Below, in pieces: positions 8,522-21,096 of a stretch of DNA of 64,000 nucleotides (the first letter of the stretch is position 1; each line of letters begins with the position of its first letter). The position numbers and the translations under genes were made by a program. Location: the NCBI RefSeq assembly GCF_001183985.1, contig NZ_LFZW01000001.1, forward strand, positions 1,705,812 through 1,769,811, in the 5' to 3' direction. This DNA is from Peribacillus loiseleuriae. Its GTDB lineage: Bacteria > Bacillota > Bacilli > Bacillales > DSM-1321. The notes beneath the pieces were generated by a model. It was given only the letters and a program-made list of their open reading frames with translations, was not told the origin of the DNA and made no database searches.

Positions 8522-9790
8522 GTGCAAACATTGCAAACTGTGATTTCCTTTATCGTTATTTTTGGAGCCCTTGTTTTTTTTCATGAACTGGGACATTTAG
8601 TATTCGCGAAACGTGCAGGGATACTGTGTAGGGAATTTGCAATTGGTTTCGGACCGAAAGTATTCACCTATAAAAAGAAAGAAACCGTTTATACAATTAG
8701 ACTGCTTCCGCTTGGCGGTTATGTTCGTATGGCAGGCGAAGATGCCGAAAATCCAGAAATAAAACCAGGATATCGTATCGGGTTAGTTACGGATGAAAAC
8801 AGCCTAGTTAAGAAAATTGTCTTAAATAATAAGGATAAATATCCTGATATCCGTATCATTGAAGTGGAATCAGCTGATTTTGAACATAAGCTTCTTATTC
8901 AAGGGTATGAAGAGGGCGATGAAACAGAATTAAAGACCTTCCGCATTCATGAAGAAGCAGTTGTTGTAGAAGATGGCATGGAGAATCAAATTGCTCCTTA
9001 TGACCGACAATTTGTATCCAAATCACTTGGACATAGAACGATGACGATTTTTGCTGGTCCGATGATGAACTTTGTGCTGGCATTTGTTATCTTTGTCATG
9101 ATTGGGTTATTTCAAGGGATTGCAGTCAATGAGCCAAGACTTGGTGAGTTAACGGATGATGGTTCGGCGATTGCTTCTGGATTAAAGGCTGGAGATGAAA
9201 TTCAATCAATCAATGGAGATGAAGTTACTACATGGGAAGATGTTCAAGGAAATATTCAAAAACATCCCGGTAAAGAAATTGAATTTGTAATCCAACGCGA
9301 TGGTCAGACACTGTCCATTCCAGTCATACCTAAAGAAGTAGATCGGGAAGGTAAGAAGATCGGTGTTATCGGTGTTTATGCCCCAGTAGAAAAATCACCG
9401 CTAAAGGCATTTTCATACGGTTTAACTGAAACCTATCACTGGACTAAACAAATCTTTGTCATTCTTGGACAATTAATTACAGGTGGATTTACATTGGATA
9501 GCTTATCTGGTCCTGTGGGGATTTATAAATCTACTGAAGAAGTTGCTAAGTCAGGAATATTCATGTTAATGAAATGGGCAGGGTTACTAAGTATTAATCT
9601 TGGGATAATGAACTTACTACCATTACCAGCGCTTGATGGCGGCAGACTCTTATTCTTCCTTGTGGAATTTCTAAGAGGAAAGCCAATTGATCGGCAAAAA
9701 GAAGGCATTGTCCACTTTATAGGATTTGCACTTTTGATGTTATTGATGATTATGGTTACATGGAATGATATCCAACGATTTTTCTTATGA
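8522..9790 (+). CDS. rasP: Site-2 intramembrane protease RasP (RseP family)
   Basis: A 422-residue zinc metalloprotease of the plasma membrane. The HELGH zinc motif sits in the first membrane helix (about residues 21-25), a PDZ domain lies in the middle (ASGLKAGDEIQSINGDEV) and the second zinc ligand is in NLLPLPALDGGRLLF. In B. subtilis RasP cleaves anti-sigma factors such as RsiW, FtsL and signal-peptide remnants. I prefer the GTG at 8522 because the AGAGGTG site ends at 8513; the ATG at 8516 is too close to it. A terminator follows. Confidence 0.93.
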   Translation: MQTLQTVISFIVIFGALVFFHELGHLVFAKRAGILCREFAIGFGPKVFTYKKKETVYTIRLLPLGGYVRMAGEDAENPEIKPGYRIGLVTDENSLVKKIVLNNKDKYPDIRIIEVESADFEHKLLIQGYEEGDETELKTFRIHEEAVVVEDGMENQIAPYDRQFVSKSLGHRTMTIFAGPMMNFVLAFVIFVMIGLFQGIAVNEPRLGELTDDGSAIASGLKAGDEIQSINGDEVTTWEDVQGNIQKHPGKEIEFVIQRDGQTLSIPVIPKEVDREGKKIGVIGVYAPVEKSPLKAFSYGLTETYHWTKQIFVILGQLITGGFTLDSLSGPVGIYKSTEEVAKSGIFMLMKWAGLLSINLGIMNLLPLPALDGGRLLFFLVEFLRGKPIDRQKEGIVHFIGFALLMLLMIMVTWNDIQRFFL

Positions 9791-9836
9791 TTAAAACCTA
9801 AATATATCAATTGCTCGTATTAAATACAAAACAGTC

Positions 9837-9879
9837 AAAAGACAATAGTGCATTTTGAAGCTGTACTGTTGTCTTTTTG
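9837..9879 (+). terminator. Terminator after rasP
   Basis: AAAAGACAATAGT pairs with ACTGTTGTCTTTTT, ending in a T run. The rest of the 253-bp gap before proS shows no T-box or other recognisable element. Confidence 0.85.
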
Positions 9880-10043
9880 TCACGTCCAACAAATTATCTA
9901 CTATATAATTTGTTATAACTAAGGATTCATTTCTATATCTTTATACGTAGAATTGCTGAATTTTCTCCTGTATAATTTGATAGAAGGGATTAAAAGCACA
10001 ACCGTGATTAAAAATAAAGGTTCCTATTTATAAAAGAGGTGCA

Positions 10044-11750
10044 ATGATGAAACAAAGTATGACGTTCATTCCAACATTAAGAGAAGTACCTGCAGATGCA
10101 GAAATTAGAAGTCACCAGCTTTTACTACGGGCAGGCTATATGCGACAAAATTCTAGCGGTGTCTATAGCTTTCTACCATTAGGAAAAAAGGTGCTACAAA
10201 AGATAGAACAGATTGTACGTGAAGAAATGGATAACGCAGGGGCGGTAGAACTATTAATGCCTGCGCTTCAGCAAGCAGAATTTTGGCAGGAATCAGGTCG
10301 CTGGTATACGTATGGCCCGGAACTTATGAGATTAAAAGATCGTCATGATCGTGAATTTGCCCTAGGTGCAACACATGAAGAAGTGATCACGAGCCTAGTT
10401 CGCGATGAAATTAAATCATATAAGCGTCTGCCATTAACCGTTTATCAAATCCAGACGAAATTCCGGGATGAAAAAAGGCCGCGTTTCGGATTATTGCGTG
10501 GTCGTGAATTCATTATGAAAGACGCATATTCCTTCCACTCTAATCAGGAAAGTTTAGATAAGGTGTATCAACGTTTGTTCGCTGCCTATTCAAATGTATT
10601 CAGTCGCTGCGGATTAGATTTCCGGGCTGTTATTGCTGATTCTGGAGCAATGGGTGGGAAAGACACGCATGAATTCATGGTTCTCTCTGAAGTAGGAGAA
10701 GACACAATAGCCTATTCAGACAGCTCGGATTATGCAGCCAATATTGAAATGGCACCAGTTTTATTAGATGAAGTGAAAAACACCGACCTGGCAAAAGAAA
10801 TAGAAAAAGTTGAAACAATCGGCAAAAAGACAATTGAAGAAGTGGCTAGTTTTCTACAAACAGATGCGAAAGCTTGCATCAAATCACTTCTTTTCAAAGT
10901 GGACGAAAAGTTTGTATTAGTGCTGGTTCGCGGTGATCATGAAGTGAATGATATTAAATTAAAAAATATTTACGGCGCAGCAAATGTAGATCTTGCTTCT
11001 GCAGAAGATACGAAAGAAGTATTAGGATGCTCTATTGGTTCACTTGGCCCAATTAAATCTGCTGAAAATGTTGAAGTGATTGCAGATCAAGCTGTTGAGG
11101 AGTTAGTCAATGCGGTTTGTGGTGCTAATGAAGAGGATTACCATTATATGAATGTAAATCCTGGCCGCGATTTCTCAGTATCTCAATATGCGGATATTCG
11201 CTTTATTCAAGAAGGGGACAAATCTCCAGACGGGAATGGATTGATTAAATTCGCAAAAGGAATCGAAGTTGGACATGTTTTCAAGCTTGGAACGAGGTAT
11301 AGTGAGGCGATGAATGCTGTTTACTTGGATGAAAACGGCCGTAACCAACCAATGATCATGGGGTGCTATGGAATTGGTGTTTCCCGGACACTTGCTGCAG
11401 TTGCAGAGCAGTTTAATGATGAAAATGGACTTCTATGGCCAAGCAATTTAGCTCCTTATCATGTTCACTTGATCCCTGTTAATATGAAAGATGAAGTCCA
11501 AGCTGCTCTTGCTGAGGAATTATATAGCTCTTTGAAAAAACAAGGCTATGATGTACTTATGGATGATCGTCAAGAGCGTCCAGGTGTCAAATTCGCTGAT
11601 TCGGATTTAATTGGACTTCCAGTTCGAGTCACAGTTGGGAAGAAAGCATCTGAAGGGATCATTGAAGTGAAAATTAGAAAGTCAGGCGAAATGCTGGAAA
11701 TCGGTACAGACGCCTTAGTGGAAACTTTGTCTGAAATCCTAGGCAAATAA
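10044..11750 (+). CDS. proS: Prolyl-tRNA synthetase, bacterial type
   Basis: A 568-residue class II synthetase charging tRNA-Pro. The catalytic core contains motif 2 ([24 protein letters not shown]) in two parts and motif 3 ([13 protein letters not shown]). The YbaK-like editing domain that removes mischarged Ala lies between them (about residues 225-400), and the anticodon-binding domain is C-terminal. Tandem ATGs at 10044 and 10047 both suit the AGAGGT site. No T-box leader is seen. Confidence 0.97.
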   Translation: MMKQSMTFIPTLREVPADAEIRSHQLLLRAGYMRQNSSGVYSFLPLGKKVLQKIEQIVREEMDNAGAVELLMPALQQAEFWQESGRWYTYGPELMRLKDRHDREFALGATHEEVITSLVRDEIKSYKRLPLTVYQIQTKFRDEKRPRFGLLRGREFIMKDAYSFHSNQESLDKVYQRLFAAYSNVFSRCGLDFRAVIADSGAMGGKDTHEFMVLSEVGEDTIAYSDSSDYAANIEMAPVLLDEVKNTDLAKEIEKVETIGKKTIEEVASFLQTDAKACIKSLLFKVDEKFVLVLVRGDHEVNDIKLKNIYGAANVDLASAEDTKEVLGCSIGSLGPIKSAENVEVIADQAVEELVNAVCGANEEDYHYMNVNPGRDFSVSQYADIRFIQEGDKSPDGNGLIKFAKGIEVGHVFKLGTRYSEAMNAVYLDENGRNQPMIMGCYGIGVSRTLAAVAEQFNDENGLLWPSNLAPYHVHLIPVNMKDEVQAALAEELYSSLKKQGYDVLMDDRQERPGVKFADSDLIGLPVRVTVGKKASEGIIEVKIRKSGEMLEIGTDALVETLSEILGK

Positions 11751-11765
11751 TAAAAATAGAGCAAT

Positions 11766-11800
11766 AGAAAGGCATCGGTCATTATGAAGATGCCTTTTTC
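11766..11800 (+). terminator. Terminator after proS
   Basis: AAAGGCATC pairs with GATGCC plus a T run. Confidence 0.88.
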
Positions 11801-11910
11801 TATGTGAGCATAACTCTTACCAATTCGAAATAATTAATAGAAAATAGGAAAACTTCACAAAGTGTTAAAGGGGAACTCTGGTTCTGCAAGATAAGAAGAA
11901 TATTCTTGTT

Positions 11911-11926
11911 GTGGTATAATTACCAC
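11911..11926 (+). promoter_or_regulatory. Extended -10 promoter of polC inside a palindrome
   Basis: TGG-TATAAT at 11912-11920 is an extended -10 element. It is embedded in the palindrome GTGGTA-TAAT-TACCAC (11911-11926). No clear -35 is seen. A repressor site overlapping the -10 is possible but untested. Confidence 0.5.
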
Positions 11927-12006
11927 TGTTACATTTTGAACATGAAGGCGTCCTGCCGTTTCTATATTTAGTTTAAAAAATGTAAAAGAAAGAAGGAGGA
12001 TGACAA

Positions 12007-15000
12007 TTGGATCAACAAATGAACAACGGTCGAGAGAGGTTTCAACTCTTGCTCAGTCAGCTTAAGTTAACGGATGATGCATTTGTACAGTATTTTTATG
12101 GTGCTGAGATTGAAAAACTTTTGATTGAAAGAGAATCAAAGAGCTGGCATTTTGTCTTCAAACTTGAAGAACTAATTCCTTTTCGTGTTCATGCAAAATT
12201 CTCTACACAGCTTGCGAGTACATTTGCTCACATTGCTAAGATATCATTTAGCTTCAATGTGCTTCAGCCAAAGGTTACAGAAGAATTGGTCAAGGAATAC
12301 TGGAAAAATTGCTTAAGTGAACTTCAAGGGATTTCACCAGCACTGCTCTCGCTTTTAAATGAGCAAGATCCAAAGATTGTAGGTCATCGGATTATTGTCT
12401 CTGCTCGAAATGAAGCAGAAGCTGGTCAGTTAAAGAAAAAGTATTCAAGTTTGATTTCTAACAACTATCAAGTATTAGGCTTTCCTCCAATGTCGCTCGA
12501 AGCAGAAGTAGCCGAAATTAAATCAAATAATGATTATCAGCAGTTCTTAAAAGAGAAACAAAAAGAAGACGAAGAAAAAGGTTTGGCAGCATTACTCGAA
12601 ATGCAGAAGAAGGAAAGTGAAAAATCAGCGGATGGATCTCAATATGAAGGACCTGTTAAAATCGGTTATACGATTAAGGAGGACGCTGATTTCAGACGTC
12701 TTGAACAAATCATGGAAGAAGAAAGAAGAATTGCGATTGAAGGATATGTGTTTGATGCTGAAGTCAAAGAACTTCGCAGTGGCAGAACATTACTGACCTT
12801 TAAAGTAACGGATTATACAAGCTCAATTATTGTGAAAGTATTTTCAAGAGACAAAGAAGATGCAGCTATTTTGGCCAGGGTGAAAAAAGGGATGTGGGTC
12901 CGAGCCCAAGGAAGTATCCAAACTGATACATTCATTCGTGATTTAGTCATGATGGCAAATGATATTAACGAAATTACGAAGCAAGGCCGTATCGACTATG
13001 CGCCAGAAGGTGAAAAACGGGTCGAGCTTCACCTTCATACACCGATGAGCCAAATGGATGCAGTCTCACCAGTTTCAGCGCTTGTTTCCCAAGCGAAGAA
13101 ATGGGGACATACAGCGATTGCGATAACGGATCATGGTGGTGTTCAATCATTCCCAGAAGCGTTTAGTGCTGGTAAGAAAAATGATATTAAAATCCTTTAT
13201 GGAGTAGAAGCGAATTTAGTCGATGATGGGGTCCCAATTGCTTATAATGATGCACACCGTCTGCTCGAAGAAGATACGTATGTTGTGTTTGATGTAGAAA
13301 CGACTGGTTTATCAGCTGTTTACGATACGATTATTGAGCTTGCAGCAGTGAAAATTCAAAACGGGGAAATTATCGACCGTTTTGAATCGTTTGCAAACCC
13401 GCATCACCCTTTATCAGCGACAACTATCGATTTGACTGGTATTACAGATGATCTTGTGGAAAATGCTCCAGATGTGCCGGAAGTTCTTGAAAAGTTTCGG
13501 GTTTGGGCCGATGATGCAATCTTAGTTGCTCATAATGCAAGCTTTGATATGGGGTTTTTAAATGTTGGCTATAAAAAGATGGGGCATCCCAAAGCTACAA
13601 ATCCTGTTATCGATACATTAGAATTAGGTCGCTATCTGTATCCAGAATTCAAAAATCATCGTTTGAATACGTTGGCTAAAAAGTTCGATATTGAACTGAC
13701 CCAGCATCACAGGGCCATTTATGATGCTGAAGCAACGGGATATTTACTCTTAAAAATGCTCAAAGATGCTTTAGAAAAAGAAATCCTGTATCACGACCAA
13801 TTCAATGAGCATATGGGTGCAGGAAATGCTTATCAGCGCTCAAGACCTTATCATTGTACGCTCATCGCCCAGACTCAAGCGGGATTGAAGAATTTATTTA
13901 AGCTTGTGTCCCTTTCTCATATCGATTATTTTTATCGAGTACCTCGGATTCCTCGATCAAAGCTGAAAAAGTATCGTGAAGGAATTTTGATTGGCTCTGG
14001 ATGTAATAAAGGTGAAGTGTTCGAGGGAATGATGCAGAAAGGATTCGACGAAGTCACCGAGATTGCCGAATTTTACGATTATCTCGAAATTCATCCGAAA
14101 GATGTTTATCAACATATGATTGAAATGGAATATATTCGCGATGAAAAATCATTAGAGGGTATTCTTTCTAATATTGTGAAACTCGGGGAAAAGCTAAATA
14201 AGCCAGTTGTGGCAACAGGGAATGTTCATTATCTTGAGCCGAATGATAAAATTTACCGCAAAATATTAGTAAATTCACAAGGTGGTGCCAATCCACTTAA
14301 CCGTCACAAATTACCGGATGTCCATTTCCGGACCACAGATGAAATGTTAAAGAACTTTGAATTTCTCGGTAAAGATCAAGCTCGGAAAGTTGTCGTTGAA
14401 AACACGAATAAGATTGCAGACATGATTGATGACATAAAACCGATTAAAGACGATCTGTACACGCCGAAAATTGAAGGTGCAGATGATGAAATGAGAGACA
14501 TGAGCTATAGTATGGCACGAAGCATCTATGGAGATAATCTCCCTGAGATCGTAGAAGCACGTCTTGAAAAAGAATTAAAAAGTATAATCGGTCATGGTTT
14601 CGCTGTTATTTACTTAATTTCTCATAAGCTCGTAAAAAAATCTCTTGATGACGGCTATCTCGTTGGTTCACGGGGATCCGTCGGTTCATCGTTAGTCGCA
14701 ACAATGACGGAAATCACAGAGGTTAATCCGTTACCACCACATTATGTTTGTCCAAATTGTAAAAAATCTGAGTTTTTCAATGATGGTTCAGTAAGCTCTG
14801 GATTTGACTTACCAGACAAAGACTGTCCAGACTGCGGTACAAGTTATAAAAAAGACGGACAAGATATCCCGTTTGAAACTTTTTTGGGATTTAATGGAGA
14901 TAAGGTACCTGATATCGATTTGAATTTTTCCGGTGAATACCAACCCAATGCTCATAACTATACAAAGGAATTATTTGGAGAAGATTATGTTTTCCGTGCT

Positions 15001-16329
15001 GGGACGATTGGTACAGTTGCTGAGAAGACCGCTTACGGGTATGTAAAAGGGTATTCATCAGACAATAATCTTCATATGCGCGGTGCAGAAACCGATCGTC
15101 TTGTTGCTGGATGTACAGGCGTAAAAAGGACGAGTGGTCAGCATCCAGGGGGGATTATCGTAGTGCCAAATTATATGGATATTTACGATTTTACACCTAT
15201 CCAATTCCCAGCAGATGACCGCAATTCTGAATGGAAAACGACTCATTTTGATTTCCATTCTATTCATGATAATATTCTAAAACTTGATATTCTCGGGCAT
15301 GATGATCCGACAGTCATAAGAATGCTGCAAGATTTGAGCGGAATAGATCCTAAAACGGTTCCCACCGATGATCCTGAAGTCATGAAGATTTTCAGCGGTA
15401 CAGAAACCCTTGGAGTCACAGAAGACCAAATCATGTGTAAAACAGGAACGCTTGGCATTCCGGAATTCGGGACCCGGTTTGTTCGTCAAATGCTTGAAGA
15501 TACGAAACCGACGACATTCTCGGAACTCGTTCAGATTTCAGGACTTTCACATGGTACCGATGTATGGCTTGGAAATGCTCAAGAGCTGATTCATAACCGA
15601 ATTTGTACGCTGAGTGAAGTTATCGGCTGCCGGGATGATATTATGGTTTACTTAATTTACCAAGGTCTAGAGCCCTCCCTTGCATTTAAAATTATGGAAT
15701 CTGTTCGTAAAGGGAAAGGACTAACTGAAGAATTTGAAGCGAGCATGAGGGAAAATGAAGTTCCTGAATGGTATATTGATTCTTGTAAAAAAATAAAATA
15801 TATGTTCCCGAAGGCTCACGCAGCTGCGTATGTATTAATGGCGGTGAGAATTGCCTATTTCAAAGTGCATTTACCATTATTGTATTATGCAGCATATTTC
15901 ACAGTAAGAGCCGAAGATTTTGAAATTGAAGCGATGACAAGAGGTTCACAAGCTATTCGTTCAAAAGTTGAAGAAATAAACGCAAAAGGACTTGATGCGT
16001 CAACCAAGGAAAAAAATACGCTAACAGTACTGGAATTAGCTCTTGAAATGTGTGAACGAGGCTATTCGTTTAGTAAAGTTGATTTGTATAAATCAAGTGC
16101 AGATGAGTTCCTCATTGAAGGGAATTCACTAATTCCTTCATTCAATTCAATTCCTGGACTTGGAACGAATGCAGCAATCAATATTGTTCGTGCTCGCGAA
16201 ACGGGTGAATTCCTTTCCAAAGAGGATCTTCAACAGCGTGGAAAAGTATCGAAAACCATCCTGGAGTATTTGGACAAGCAAGGCTGCTTAGAATCATTGC
16301 CTGACCAAAATCAACTTTCCTTGTTTTGA
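12007..16329 (+). CDS. polC: DNA polymerase III alpha subunit, PolC type
   Basis: The 1440-residue replicative polymerase of Gram-positive bacteria (B. subtilis 1437). In order: an N-terminal domain, an OB fold (about 245-320), a PHP domain starting at [14 protein letters not shown] (about 338) interrupted by a DEDD proofreading exonuclease (FDVETTGLS at about 426), a Cys4 zinc site (CPNC and CPDC, about 915-950), the catalytic palm ([12 protein letters not shown] at about 968) and a C-terminal tail ending QNQLSLF, a probable beta-clamp-binding motif. The start is TTG at 12007 after AAGGAGG. The frame is intact throughout. Confidence 0.98.
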   Translation: MDQQMNNGRERFQLLLSQLKLTDDAFVQYFYGAEIEKLLIERESKSWHFVFKLEELIPFRVHAKFSTQLASTFAHIAKISFSFNVLQPKVTEELVKEYWKNCLSELQGISPALLSLLNEQDPKIVGHRIIVSARNEAEAGQLKKKYSSLISNNYQVLGFPPMSLEAEVAEIKSNNDYQQFLKEKQKEDEEKGLAALLEMQKKESEKSADGSQYEGPVKIGYTIKEDADFRRLEQIMEEERRIAIEGYVFDAEVKELRSGRTLLTFKVTDYTSSIIVKVFSRDKEDAAILARVKKGMWVRAQGSIQTDTFIRDLVMMANDINEITKQGRIDYAPEGEKRVELHLHTPMSQMDAVSPVSALVSQAKKWGHTAIAITDHGGVQSFPEAFSAGKKNDIKILYGVEANLVDDGVPIAYNDAHRLLEEDTYVVFDVETTGLSAVYDTIIELAAVKIQNGEIIDRFESFANPHHPLSATTIDLTGITDDLVENAPDVPEVLEKFRVWADDAILVAHNASFDMGFLNVGYKKMGHPKATNPVIDTLELGRYLYPEFKNHRLNTLAKKFDIELTQHHRAIYDAEATGYLLLKMLKDALEKEILYHDQFNEHMGAGNAYQRSRPYHCTLIAQTQAGLKNLFKLVSLSHIDYFYRVPRIPRSKLKKYREGILIGSGCNKGEVFEGMMQKGFDEVTEIAEFYDYLEIHPKDVYQHMIEMEYIRDEKSLEGILSNIVKLGEKLNKPVVATGNVHYLEPNDKIYRKILVNSQGGANPLNRHKLPDVHFRTTDEMLKNFEFLGKDQARKVVVENTNKIADMIDDIKPIKDDLYTPKIEGADDEMRDMSYSMARSIYGDNLPEIVEARLEKELKSIIGHGFAVIYLISHKLVKKSLDDGYLVGSRGSVGSSLVATMTEITEVNPLPPHYVCPNCKKSEFFNDGSVSSGFDLPDKDCPDCGTSYKKDGQDIPFETFLGFNGDKVPDIDLNFSGEYQPNAHNYTKELFGEDYVFRAGTIGTVAEKTAYGYVKGYSSDNNLHMRGAETDRLVAGCTGVKRTSGQHPGGIIVVPNYMDIYDFTPIQFPADDRNSEWKTTHFDFHSIHDNILKLDILGHDDPTVIRMLQDLSGIDPKTVPTDDPEVMKIFSGTETLGVTEDQIMCKTGTLGIPEFGTRFVRQMLEDTKPTTFSELVQISGLSHGTDVWLGNAQELIHNRICTLSEVIGCRDDIMVYLIYQGLEPSLAFKIMESVRKGKGLTEEFEASMRENEVPEWYIDSCKKIKYMFPKAHAAAYVLMAVRIAYFKVHLPLLYYAAYFTVRAEDFEIEAMTRGSQAIRSKVEEINAKGLDASTKEKNTLTVLELALEMCERGYSFSKVDLYKSSADEFLIEGNSLIPSFNSIPGLGTNAAINIVRARETGEFLSKEDLQQRGKVSKTILEYLDKQGCLESLPDQNQLSLF

Positions 16330-16557
16330 TAACAATACTTTTCAGCAAAAAATATTTAGCGTGAAAGGGTTATTCAACACTCCAGTTATGTACAAATGAC
16401 ATTTGTCTTATGACAAAATAGAAAAAGATAAACGTGAGCATGATATTCGCCAAACCTTATGAAATAAGGAAATTGAACGAACAAAGGTTGCACTTTGTTT
16501 GCATAAATCCCTTGACTATGGTATATTTTTATTGGAAATACTAAGCAGAACCAATGG

Positions 16558-16581
16558 AAAGAGTGGGGAAACCCACTCTTT
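16558..16581 (+). promoter_or_regulatory. GAAA-tetraloop hairpin in the rimP leader
   Basis: A perfect 10-bp stem AAAGAGTGGG/CCCACTCTTT is capped by GAAA. No T run follows, so it is not a clean terminator. It lies 72 bp before rimP in a 323-bp gap with no gene, and may be a leader element of the nusA operon. Confidence 0.6.
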
Positions 16582-16652
16582 CGTGTTGTAATTGACTAAA
16601 TTTTTGAATCCATTACAAAGATATGTATACGGACCATGTATGGAGGAAACGA

Positions 16653-17126
16653 ATGAGTAAAAAAGTAACAGAAACCGTAGAAGAACTTGTGATTCCAATT
16701 TTAGACGAATTGGCACTTGAATTGGTAGAAGTTGAGTATGTTAAAGAAGGAAAAAGTTGGTTTCTTCGTGTATATATAGACAAAGAAACTGGTGTGGACA
16801 TTGAGGATTGTGGAACAGTAAGTGAAAAATTAGGCGAAAAACTGGACGAAACAGATCCAATTCCCCAAAACTACTTCCTTGAAGTCTCGTCTCCTGGAGC
16901 GGAAAGACCTTTGAAAAAAGAGAAGGATTTTCAAAAAGCACTTGGGAAAAATGTTTACATAAAAACATATGAACCAATCTTGGATGAAAAAGAGTTTGAA
17001 GGTATCTTGACCAGCTTTGACGGAAAAGAAGTAACGATAGAAATGAAAATTAAAACTAGAAAGAAAACGGTAGTAATCCCATTTGAGAAGATTGCTAAAG
17101 CAAGGCTAGCCGTTACATTTTCTTAA
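16653..17126 (+). CDS. rimP: Ribosome maturation factor RimP
   Basis: A 157-residue 30S assembly factor (YlxS/RimP). The N-terminal domain has [20 protein letters not shown] and the central block [20 protein letters not shown] is diagnostic; a C-terminal SH3-like domain follows. I chose the ATG at 16653 because TGGAGGAAAC lies just upstream and the length then fits the family (156 in B. subtilis); an upstream in-frame ATG at 16623 has no site. First gene of the nusA-infB operon. Confidence 0.96.
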   Translation: MSKKVTETVEELVIPILDELALELVEVEYVKEGKSWFLRVYIDKETGVDIEDCGTVSEKLGEKLDETDPIPQNYFLEVSSPGAERPLKKEKDFQKALGKNVYIKTYEPILDEKEFEGILTSFDGKEVTIEMKIKTRKKTVVIPFEKIAKARLAVTFS

Positions 17127-17149
17127 AAAAGATTGAAGGGGGAACAACC

Positions 17150-18274
17150 ATGAGCAGTGAGTTATTGGATGCTCTCAATGTTTTAGAAAAAGATAAAGGA
17201 ATTTCAAAGGAAGTTCTGATTGATGCCATTGAGGCAGCGCTGATTTCGGCATACCGCCGTAATTTTAATCAGGCGCAGAATGTTCGTATAGATTTAAATT
17301 TTGAAAAAGGTACAATGAGAGTTTTTGCAAGAAAGGACGTTGTGGATCAGGTATTTGATGCACGGCTTGAAATCTCTTTAGAAGAAGCAAAACAGATCAA
17401 TCCTAGCTACCAGCTTGAAGATGTTGTGGAGCTGGAAGTTACACCGAAGGATTTTGGAAGGATTGCAGCACAGACTGCTAAGCAGGTTGTTACACAACGA
17501 GTACGTGAAGCGGAACGCGGTATCATTTATTCAGAATTCATTGATCGTGAAGAGGACATTATGACCGGAATTGTTCAACGTCATGATTCTCGGTTTATTT
17601 ATGTTAGTTTAGGAAAAATTGAGGCGTTGCTACCTGTTAGTGAACAAATGCCAAATGAACAATATAAACCACATGATCGAATTAAAGTGTTTATCACGAA
17701 AGTCGAAAAAACATCAAAAGGCCCGCAAATATTCGTCTCACGTACACATCCTGGTCTATTAAAGCGATTATTTGAAATTGAAGTTCCAGAGATTTTTGAT
17801 GGAACAGTCGAAATCAAATCGGTTGCACGTGAAGCTGGAGATCGCTCCAAAATTTCCGTTCATTCTGATAACGAAGAAGTCGATCCGGTAGGTTCATGTG
17901 TGGGACAAAAAGGACAACGAGTTCAAGCGATTGTTAACGAGCTTAAAGGCGAAAAAATCGATATCGTTAATTGGTCAGAAGATCCGGTCGTATTTGTTGC
18001 CAACGCCCTTAGCCCATCAAAGGTGCTTGAAGTAATCGTTGAAGAAGCAGAAAAAGCAACAACTGTTATTGTTCCTGATTACCAGCTCTCACTTGCTATT
18101 GGGAAACGAGGACAAAATGCACGTTTAGCAGCAAAACTGACTGGCTGGAAGATTGATATTAAAAGTGAAACAGAAGCTCGTGAAGCGGGAATCTATCCTG
18201 TTGAAGAACAAGAGTTTCTGTTAAGTAGAGACAGCTATGTTGATGAAGATGAGTTTGTCGAGGATGACGAATAA
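17150..18274 (+). CDS. nusA: Transcription termination/antitermination factor NusA
   Basis: A 374-residue protein that binds RNA polymerase and nascent RNA and modulates pausing, termination and antitermination. It has an N-terminal RNAP-binding domain, an S1 domain (about 135-200, starting [18 protein letters not shown]) and two KH domains ([15 protein letters not shown] and [16 protein letters not shown]). The acidic C-terminal repeats of proteobacterial NusA are absent, as is normal in bacilli. The ATG at 17150 follows AGGGGG. Confidence 0.98.
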   Translation: MSSELLDALNVLEKDKGISKEVLIDAIEAALISAYRRNFNQAQNVRIDLNFEKGTMRVFARKDVVDQVFDARLEISLEEAKQINPSYQLEDVVELEVTPKDFGRIAAQTAKQVVTQRVREAERGIIYSEFIDREEDIMTGIVQRHDSRFIYVSLGKIEALLPVSEQMPNEQYKPHDRIKVFITKVEKTSKGPQIFVSRTHPGLLKRLFEIEVPEIFDGTVEIKSVAREAGDRSKISVHSDNEEVDPVGSCVGQKGQRVQAIVNELKGEKIDIVNWSEDPVVFVANALSPSKVLEVIVEEAEKATTVIVPDYQLSLAIGKRGQNARLAAKLTGWKIDIKSETEAREAGIYPVEEQEFLLSRDSYVDEDEFVEDDE

Positions 18275-18291
18275 GGTAGAGGTGATCGATT

Positions 18292-18567
18292 ATGAAAAAA
18301 ATACCAATGCGCAAATGTGTTGCAACTGGTGAAATGAAGCCGAAGAAAGAGTTGATTCGAATCGTTCGATCAAAAGAAGGAGAAGTAAGCATTGATCCTA
18401 CAGGAAAAAAAGCTGGGCGTGGTGCTTATTTAACATTAGATCAAGATACGATTATGCTTGCCAAGAAGAAAAATATCTTGGCCAATCAACTAAGTGCGGC
18501 AATCGATCCTTCCATCTATGAACAATTACTTGAATTAGTGGATAAGGAGAATACTTCAACAAGATGA
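18292..18567 (+). CDS. ylxR: YlxR (RnpM) RNA-binding protein
   Basis: A 91-residue YlxR-family protein with the conserved [20 protein letters not shown] and GRGAY motifs. It always lies between nusA and infB in Firmicutes. The B. subtilis protein has been renamed RnpM after binding to RNase P RNA; that role is taken from the family. Its stop overlaps the ylxQ start. Confidence 0.95.
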   Translation: MKKIPMRKCVATGEMKPKKELIRIVRSKEGEVSIDPTGKKAGRGAYLTLDQDTIMLAKKKNILANQLSAAIDPSIYEQLLELVDKENTSTR

Positions 18568-18863
18568 TACAACAATGGATGTCTCTATTAGGATTAGCAA
18601 ATCGAGCGCGTAAACTAATTTCAGGAGAAGAATTAGTTGTAAAAGAAGTGAGAAGCGGTAAAGCAAAGCTAGTTATTCTGGCTTGTGATGCATCTTCCAA
18701 TACAGAAAAAAAAATCACTGATAAATGCTTGTATTATCAGGTTCCTTTAAAAAAAGTCGAAAATCGGTTTTTGCTCGGTCAAGCGATAGGGAAAGATGCA
18801 CGTGTTACTGTCGCTGTCTTAGATGAAGGTTTTGCAAGAAAACTCCAAACGTTGCTCGATTAA
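18564..18863 (+). CDS. ylxQ: YlxQ, L7Ae-family RNA-binding protein
   Basis: A 99-residue L7Ae/L30e-fold protein, predicted to bind kink-turn RNA. Recognisable features are [16 protein letters not shown] and the hydrophobic core [15 protein letters not shown]. The start overlaps the ylxR stop by four bases (ATGA), showing translational coupling. Confidence 0.94.
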   Translation: MIQQWMSLLGLANRARKLISGEELVVKEVRSGKAKLVILACDASSNTEKKITDKCLYYQVPLKKVENRFLLGQAIGKDARVTVAVLDEGFARKLQTLLD

Positions 18864-18882
18864 ATTTTACGGGGGTGAACGT

Positions 18883-21096
18883 ATGACAAAAATACGTGTA
18901 CATGAATATGCAAAACAAAAGAACGTTTCAAGCAAGGATGTAATTAATAAACTCAAAGAAATGAATATAGAGGTATCAAACCATATGACAACATTAGACG
19001 ATTCTACGATCGATAAATTAAATCATTCAATAAAACCAAAAACTGAAAATAAGCAAGCTGCTGAAGCAACACAACCTAAAACACAGCAGTCTAACACAAC
19101 TTCTTCCACTGTGGAAAAATATGAAGAAGAAGCAAATGAGAAAAGCAATACGGTTAATAAGGAAAAGCTGAAGAAAAAACCGCCCGTAAAGCCTGTTGCA
19201 GGTAAAACATCTCCCCAAGGCGGACAAAGAAACAACTTCAACAAAGGAAAAGGTAATAATTTCAATAACCGTAATAAAAACAATAAAGGCAGAACCCAAA
19301 CTCAAACGCAAGCTCCGGTTCAAAAGAGAAAAGAACGTGAGCTACCTGCAAAAATTACGTTTATTGAATCATTAACCGTTCAAGAACTTGCTAAGAAATT
19401 GCACCGTGAACCATCAGAAATTATTAAAAAACTATTTATGCTCGGTGTAATGGCTACCATTAACCAAACATTAGACAAAGATGCAATTGAACTGATTGCT
19501 GGTGAGTATGGTGTTGAAGTAGAAGAAGAAATCTTAGTCGATTTAACAGATCTTGAATCTCTTGTTACTGATGATGCTCCAGAAAATACGATTGAACGTC
19601 CATCTGTTGTTACGATTATGGGTCACGTTGACCATGGGAAAACGACATTACTAGACTCAATCCGTAACACAAAAGTAACAGAGGGAGAAGCTGGTGGGAT
19701 TACTCAGCATATCGGGGCATACCAAGTTGAAGTAAGCGGGAAGAAGATTACGTTCTTGGATACTCCTGGACATGCTGCATTTACTACGATGCGTGCCCGT
19801 GGTGCACAGGTTACCGATATTACCATTCTAGTTGTGGCTGCAGATGATGGCGTAATGCCACAAACGGTTGAGGCAATCAACCATGCTAAAGCAGCAGAGG
19901 TGCCAATTATCGTTGCTGTTAATAAAATGGATAAAGAATCTGCAAATCCTGATCGCGTCATGCAGGAATTAACAGAACATGGTCTTGTTTCCGAGGCATG
20001 GGGTGGAGATACGATTTTCGTTCCGATTTCTGCAAAACAAGGCGAAGGAATCGACACTTTGCTCGAAATGGTCTTGCTTGTTGGTGAAGTGGAAGAATAC
20101 AAAGCAAATCCAGAACGTAGAGCCGTTGGTACAGTAATTGAGTCTCGTCTTGATAAAGGCCGTGGAACAGTTGCTACATTGCTTGTTCAAAACGGTACAC
20201 TTAAAATTGGAGACCCAATCGTAGTTGGTAACTCATTCGGGCGTGTACGTGCGATGGTTAATGATCTTGGTCGCCGGGTGAAAGAAGCTGGTCCATCGAC
20301 ACCAGTTGAAATCACAGGTCTGAACGAGGTTCCGGATGCAGGGGATCGTTTTATCGTGTTTGAAGATGAAAAAACAGCCCGTCAAGTTGGGGAAACTCGT
20401 GCACAAAGACAACTAGTTTCATCACGTAATGAAAAATCTGTTGTTACACTAGATAACTTGTTTGAGCAAATGAAACAAGGAGAAATAAAAGAATTGAATA
20501 TCGTTTTGAAAGCAGATGTTCAAGGTTCAGCAGAAGCTGTTGCGGCATCTCTTCAAAAAATTGAAGTAGAAGGAGCTAAAGTGAAAATCATTCACTCTGG
20601 TGTAGGTGCAATTTCAGAATCTGATATTATCCTTGCCTCTGCTTCAAATGCCATTGTCATTGGGTTTAACGTTCGCCCTGATGTGAACGCTAAGCGAGCA
20701 GCAGAAGCGGAGAATGTTGATGTTCGTCTTCATCGTATCATTTACAAAGCGATTGAAGAAATTGAAGCAGCGATGAAAGGGATGCTTGATCCTGAATTTG
20801 AAGAAAAAGTCATCGGTCAAGCTGAAGTACGTACAACATTCAAAGTTTCTAAAATTGGTACAATCGCTGGTTCCTATGTAACGGACGGGAAAATTACTCG
20901 TAACTCTAGCGTGCGTTTAATCCGCCAAGGCATTGTAATTTTTGAAGGCGAATTAGATACATTAAAACGATTTAAAGACGATGTAAAAGAAGTTGCACAA
21001 AACTATGAATGTGGAATCACGATTAAGAACTTTAATGATCTTAAAGAAGGAGATGTCATTGAAGCTTATATTATGGAAGAAATAGAGCGTAAATGA
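18883..21096 (+). CDS. infB: Translation initiation factor IF-2
   Basis: A 737-residue GTPase that places initiator tRNA on the 30S subunit. After a short N-terminal IF2-N domain comes a long Lys/Asn/Gln-rich linker (about residues 50-150), then a second IF2-N domain. The G domain starts at GHVDHGKT (about 246) with DTPGH and NKMD, followed by domains II, III and the fMet-tRNA-binding domain IV. I chose the ATG at 18883 after GGGGGTG; the upstream in-frame start would lie inside ylxQ. The stop overlaps ylxP. Confidence 0.98.
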   Translation: MTKIRVHEYAKQKNVSSKDVINKLKEMNIEVSNHMTTLDDSTIDKLNHSIKPKTENKQAAEATQPKTQQSNTTSSTVEKYEEEANEKSNTVNKEKLKKKPPVKPVAGKTSPQGGQRNNFNKGKGNNFNNRNKNNKGRTQTQTQAPVQKRKERELPAKITFIESLTVQELAKKLHREPSEIIKKLFMLGVMATINQTLDKDAIELIAGEYGVEVEEEILVDLTDLESLVTDDAPENTIERPSVVTIMGHVDHGKTTLLDSIRNTKVTEGEAGGITQHIGAYQVEVSGKKITFLDTPGHAAFTTMRARGAQVTDITILVVAADDGVMPQTVEAINHAKAAEVPIIVAVNKMDKESANPDRVMQELTEHGLVSEAWGGDTIFVPISAKQGEGIDTLLEMVLLVGEVEEYKANPERRAVGTVIESRLDKGRGTVATLLVQNGTLKIGDPIVVGNSFGRVRAMVNDLGRRVKEAGPSTPVEITGLNEVPDAGDRFIVFEDEKTARQVGETRAQRQLVSSRNEKSVVTLDNLFEQMKQGEIKELNIVLKADVQGSAEAVAASLQKIEVEGAKVKIIHSGVGAISESDIILASASNAIVIGFNVRPDVNAKRAAEAENVDVRLHRIIYKAIEEIEAAMKGMLDPEFEEKVIGQAEVRTTFKVSKIGTIAGSYVTDGKITRNSSVRLIRQGIVIFEGELDTLKRFKDDVKEVAQNYECGITIKNFNDLKEGDVIEAYIMEEIERK

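Noticed and set aside
9880-10043. Possible T-box leader before proS
   Set aside because: No GGTGGNACC-like T-box sequence or specifier stem is visible, and the gap is too short.
12007-16329. Possible frameshift or intein in polC
   Set aside because: The reading frame is continuous, the length matches B. subtilis PolC, and all domains are in order.
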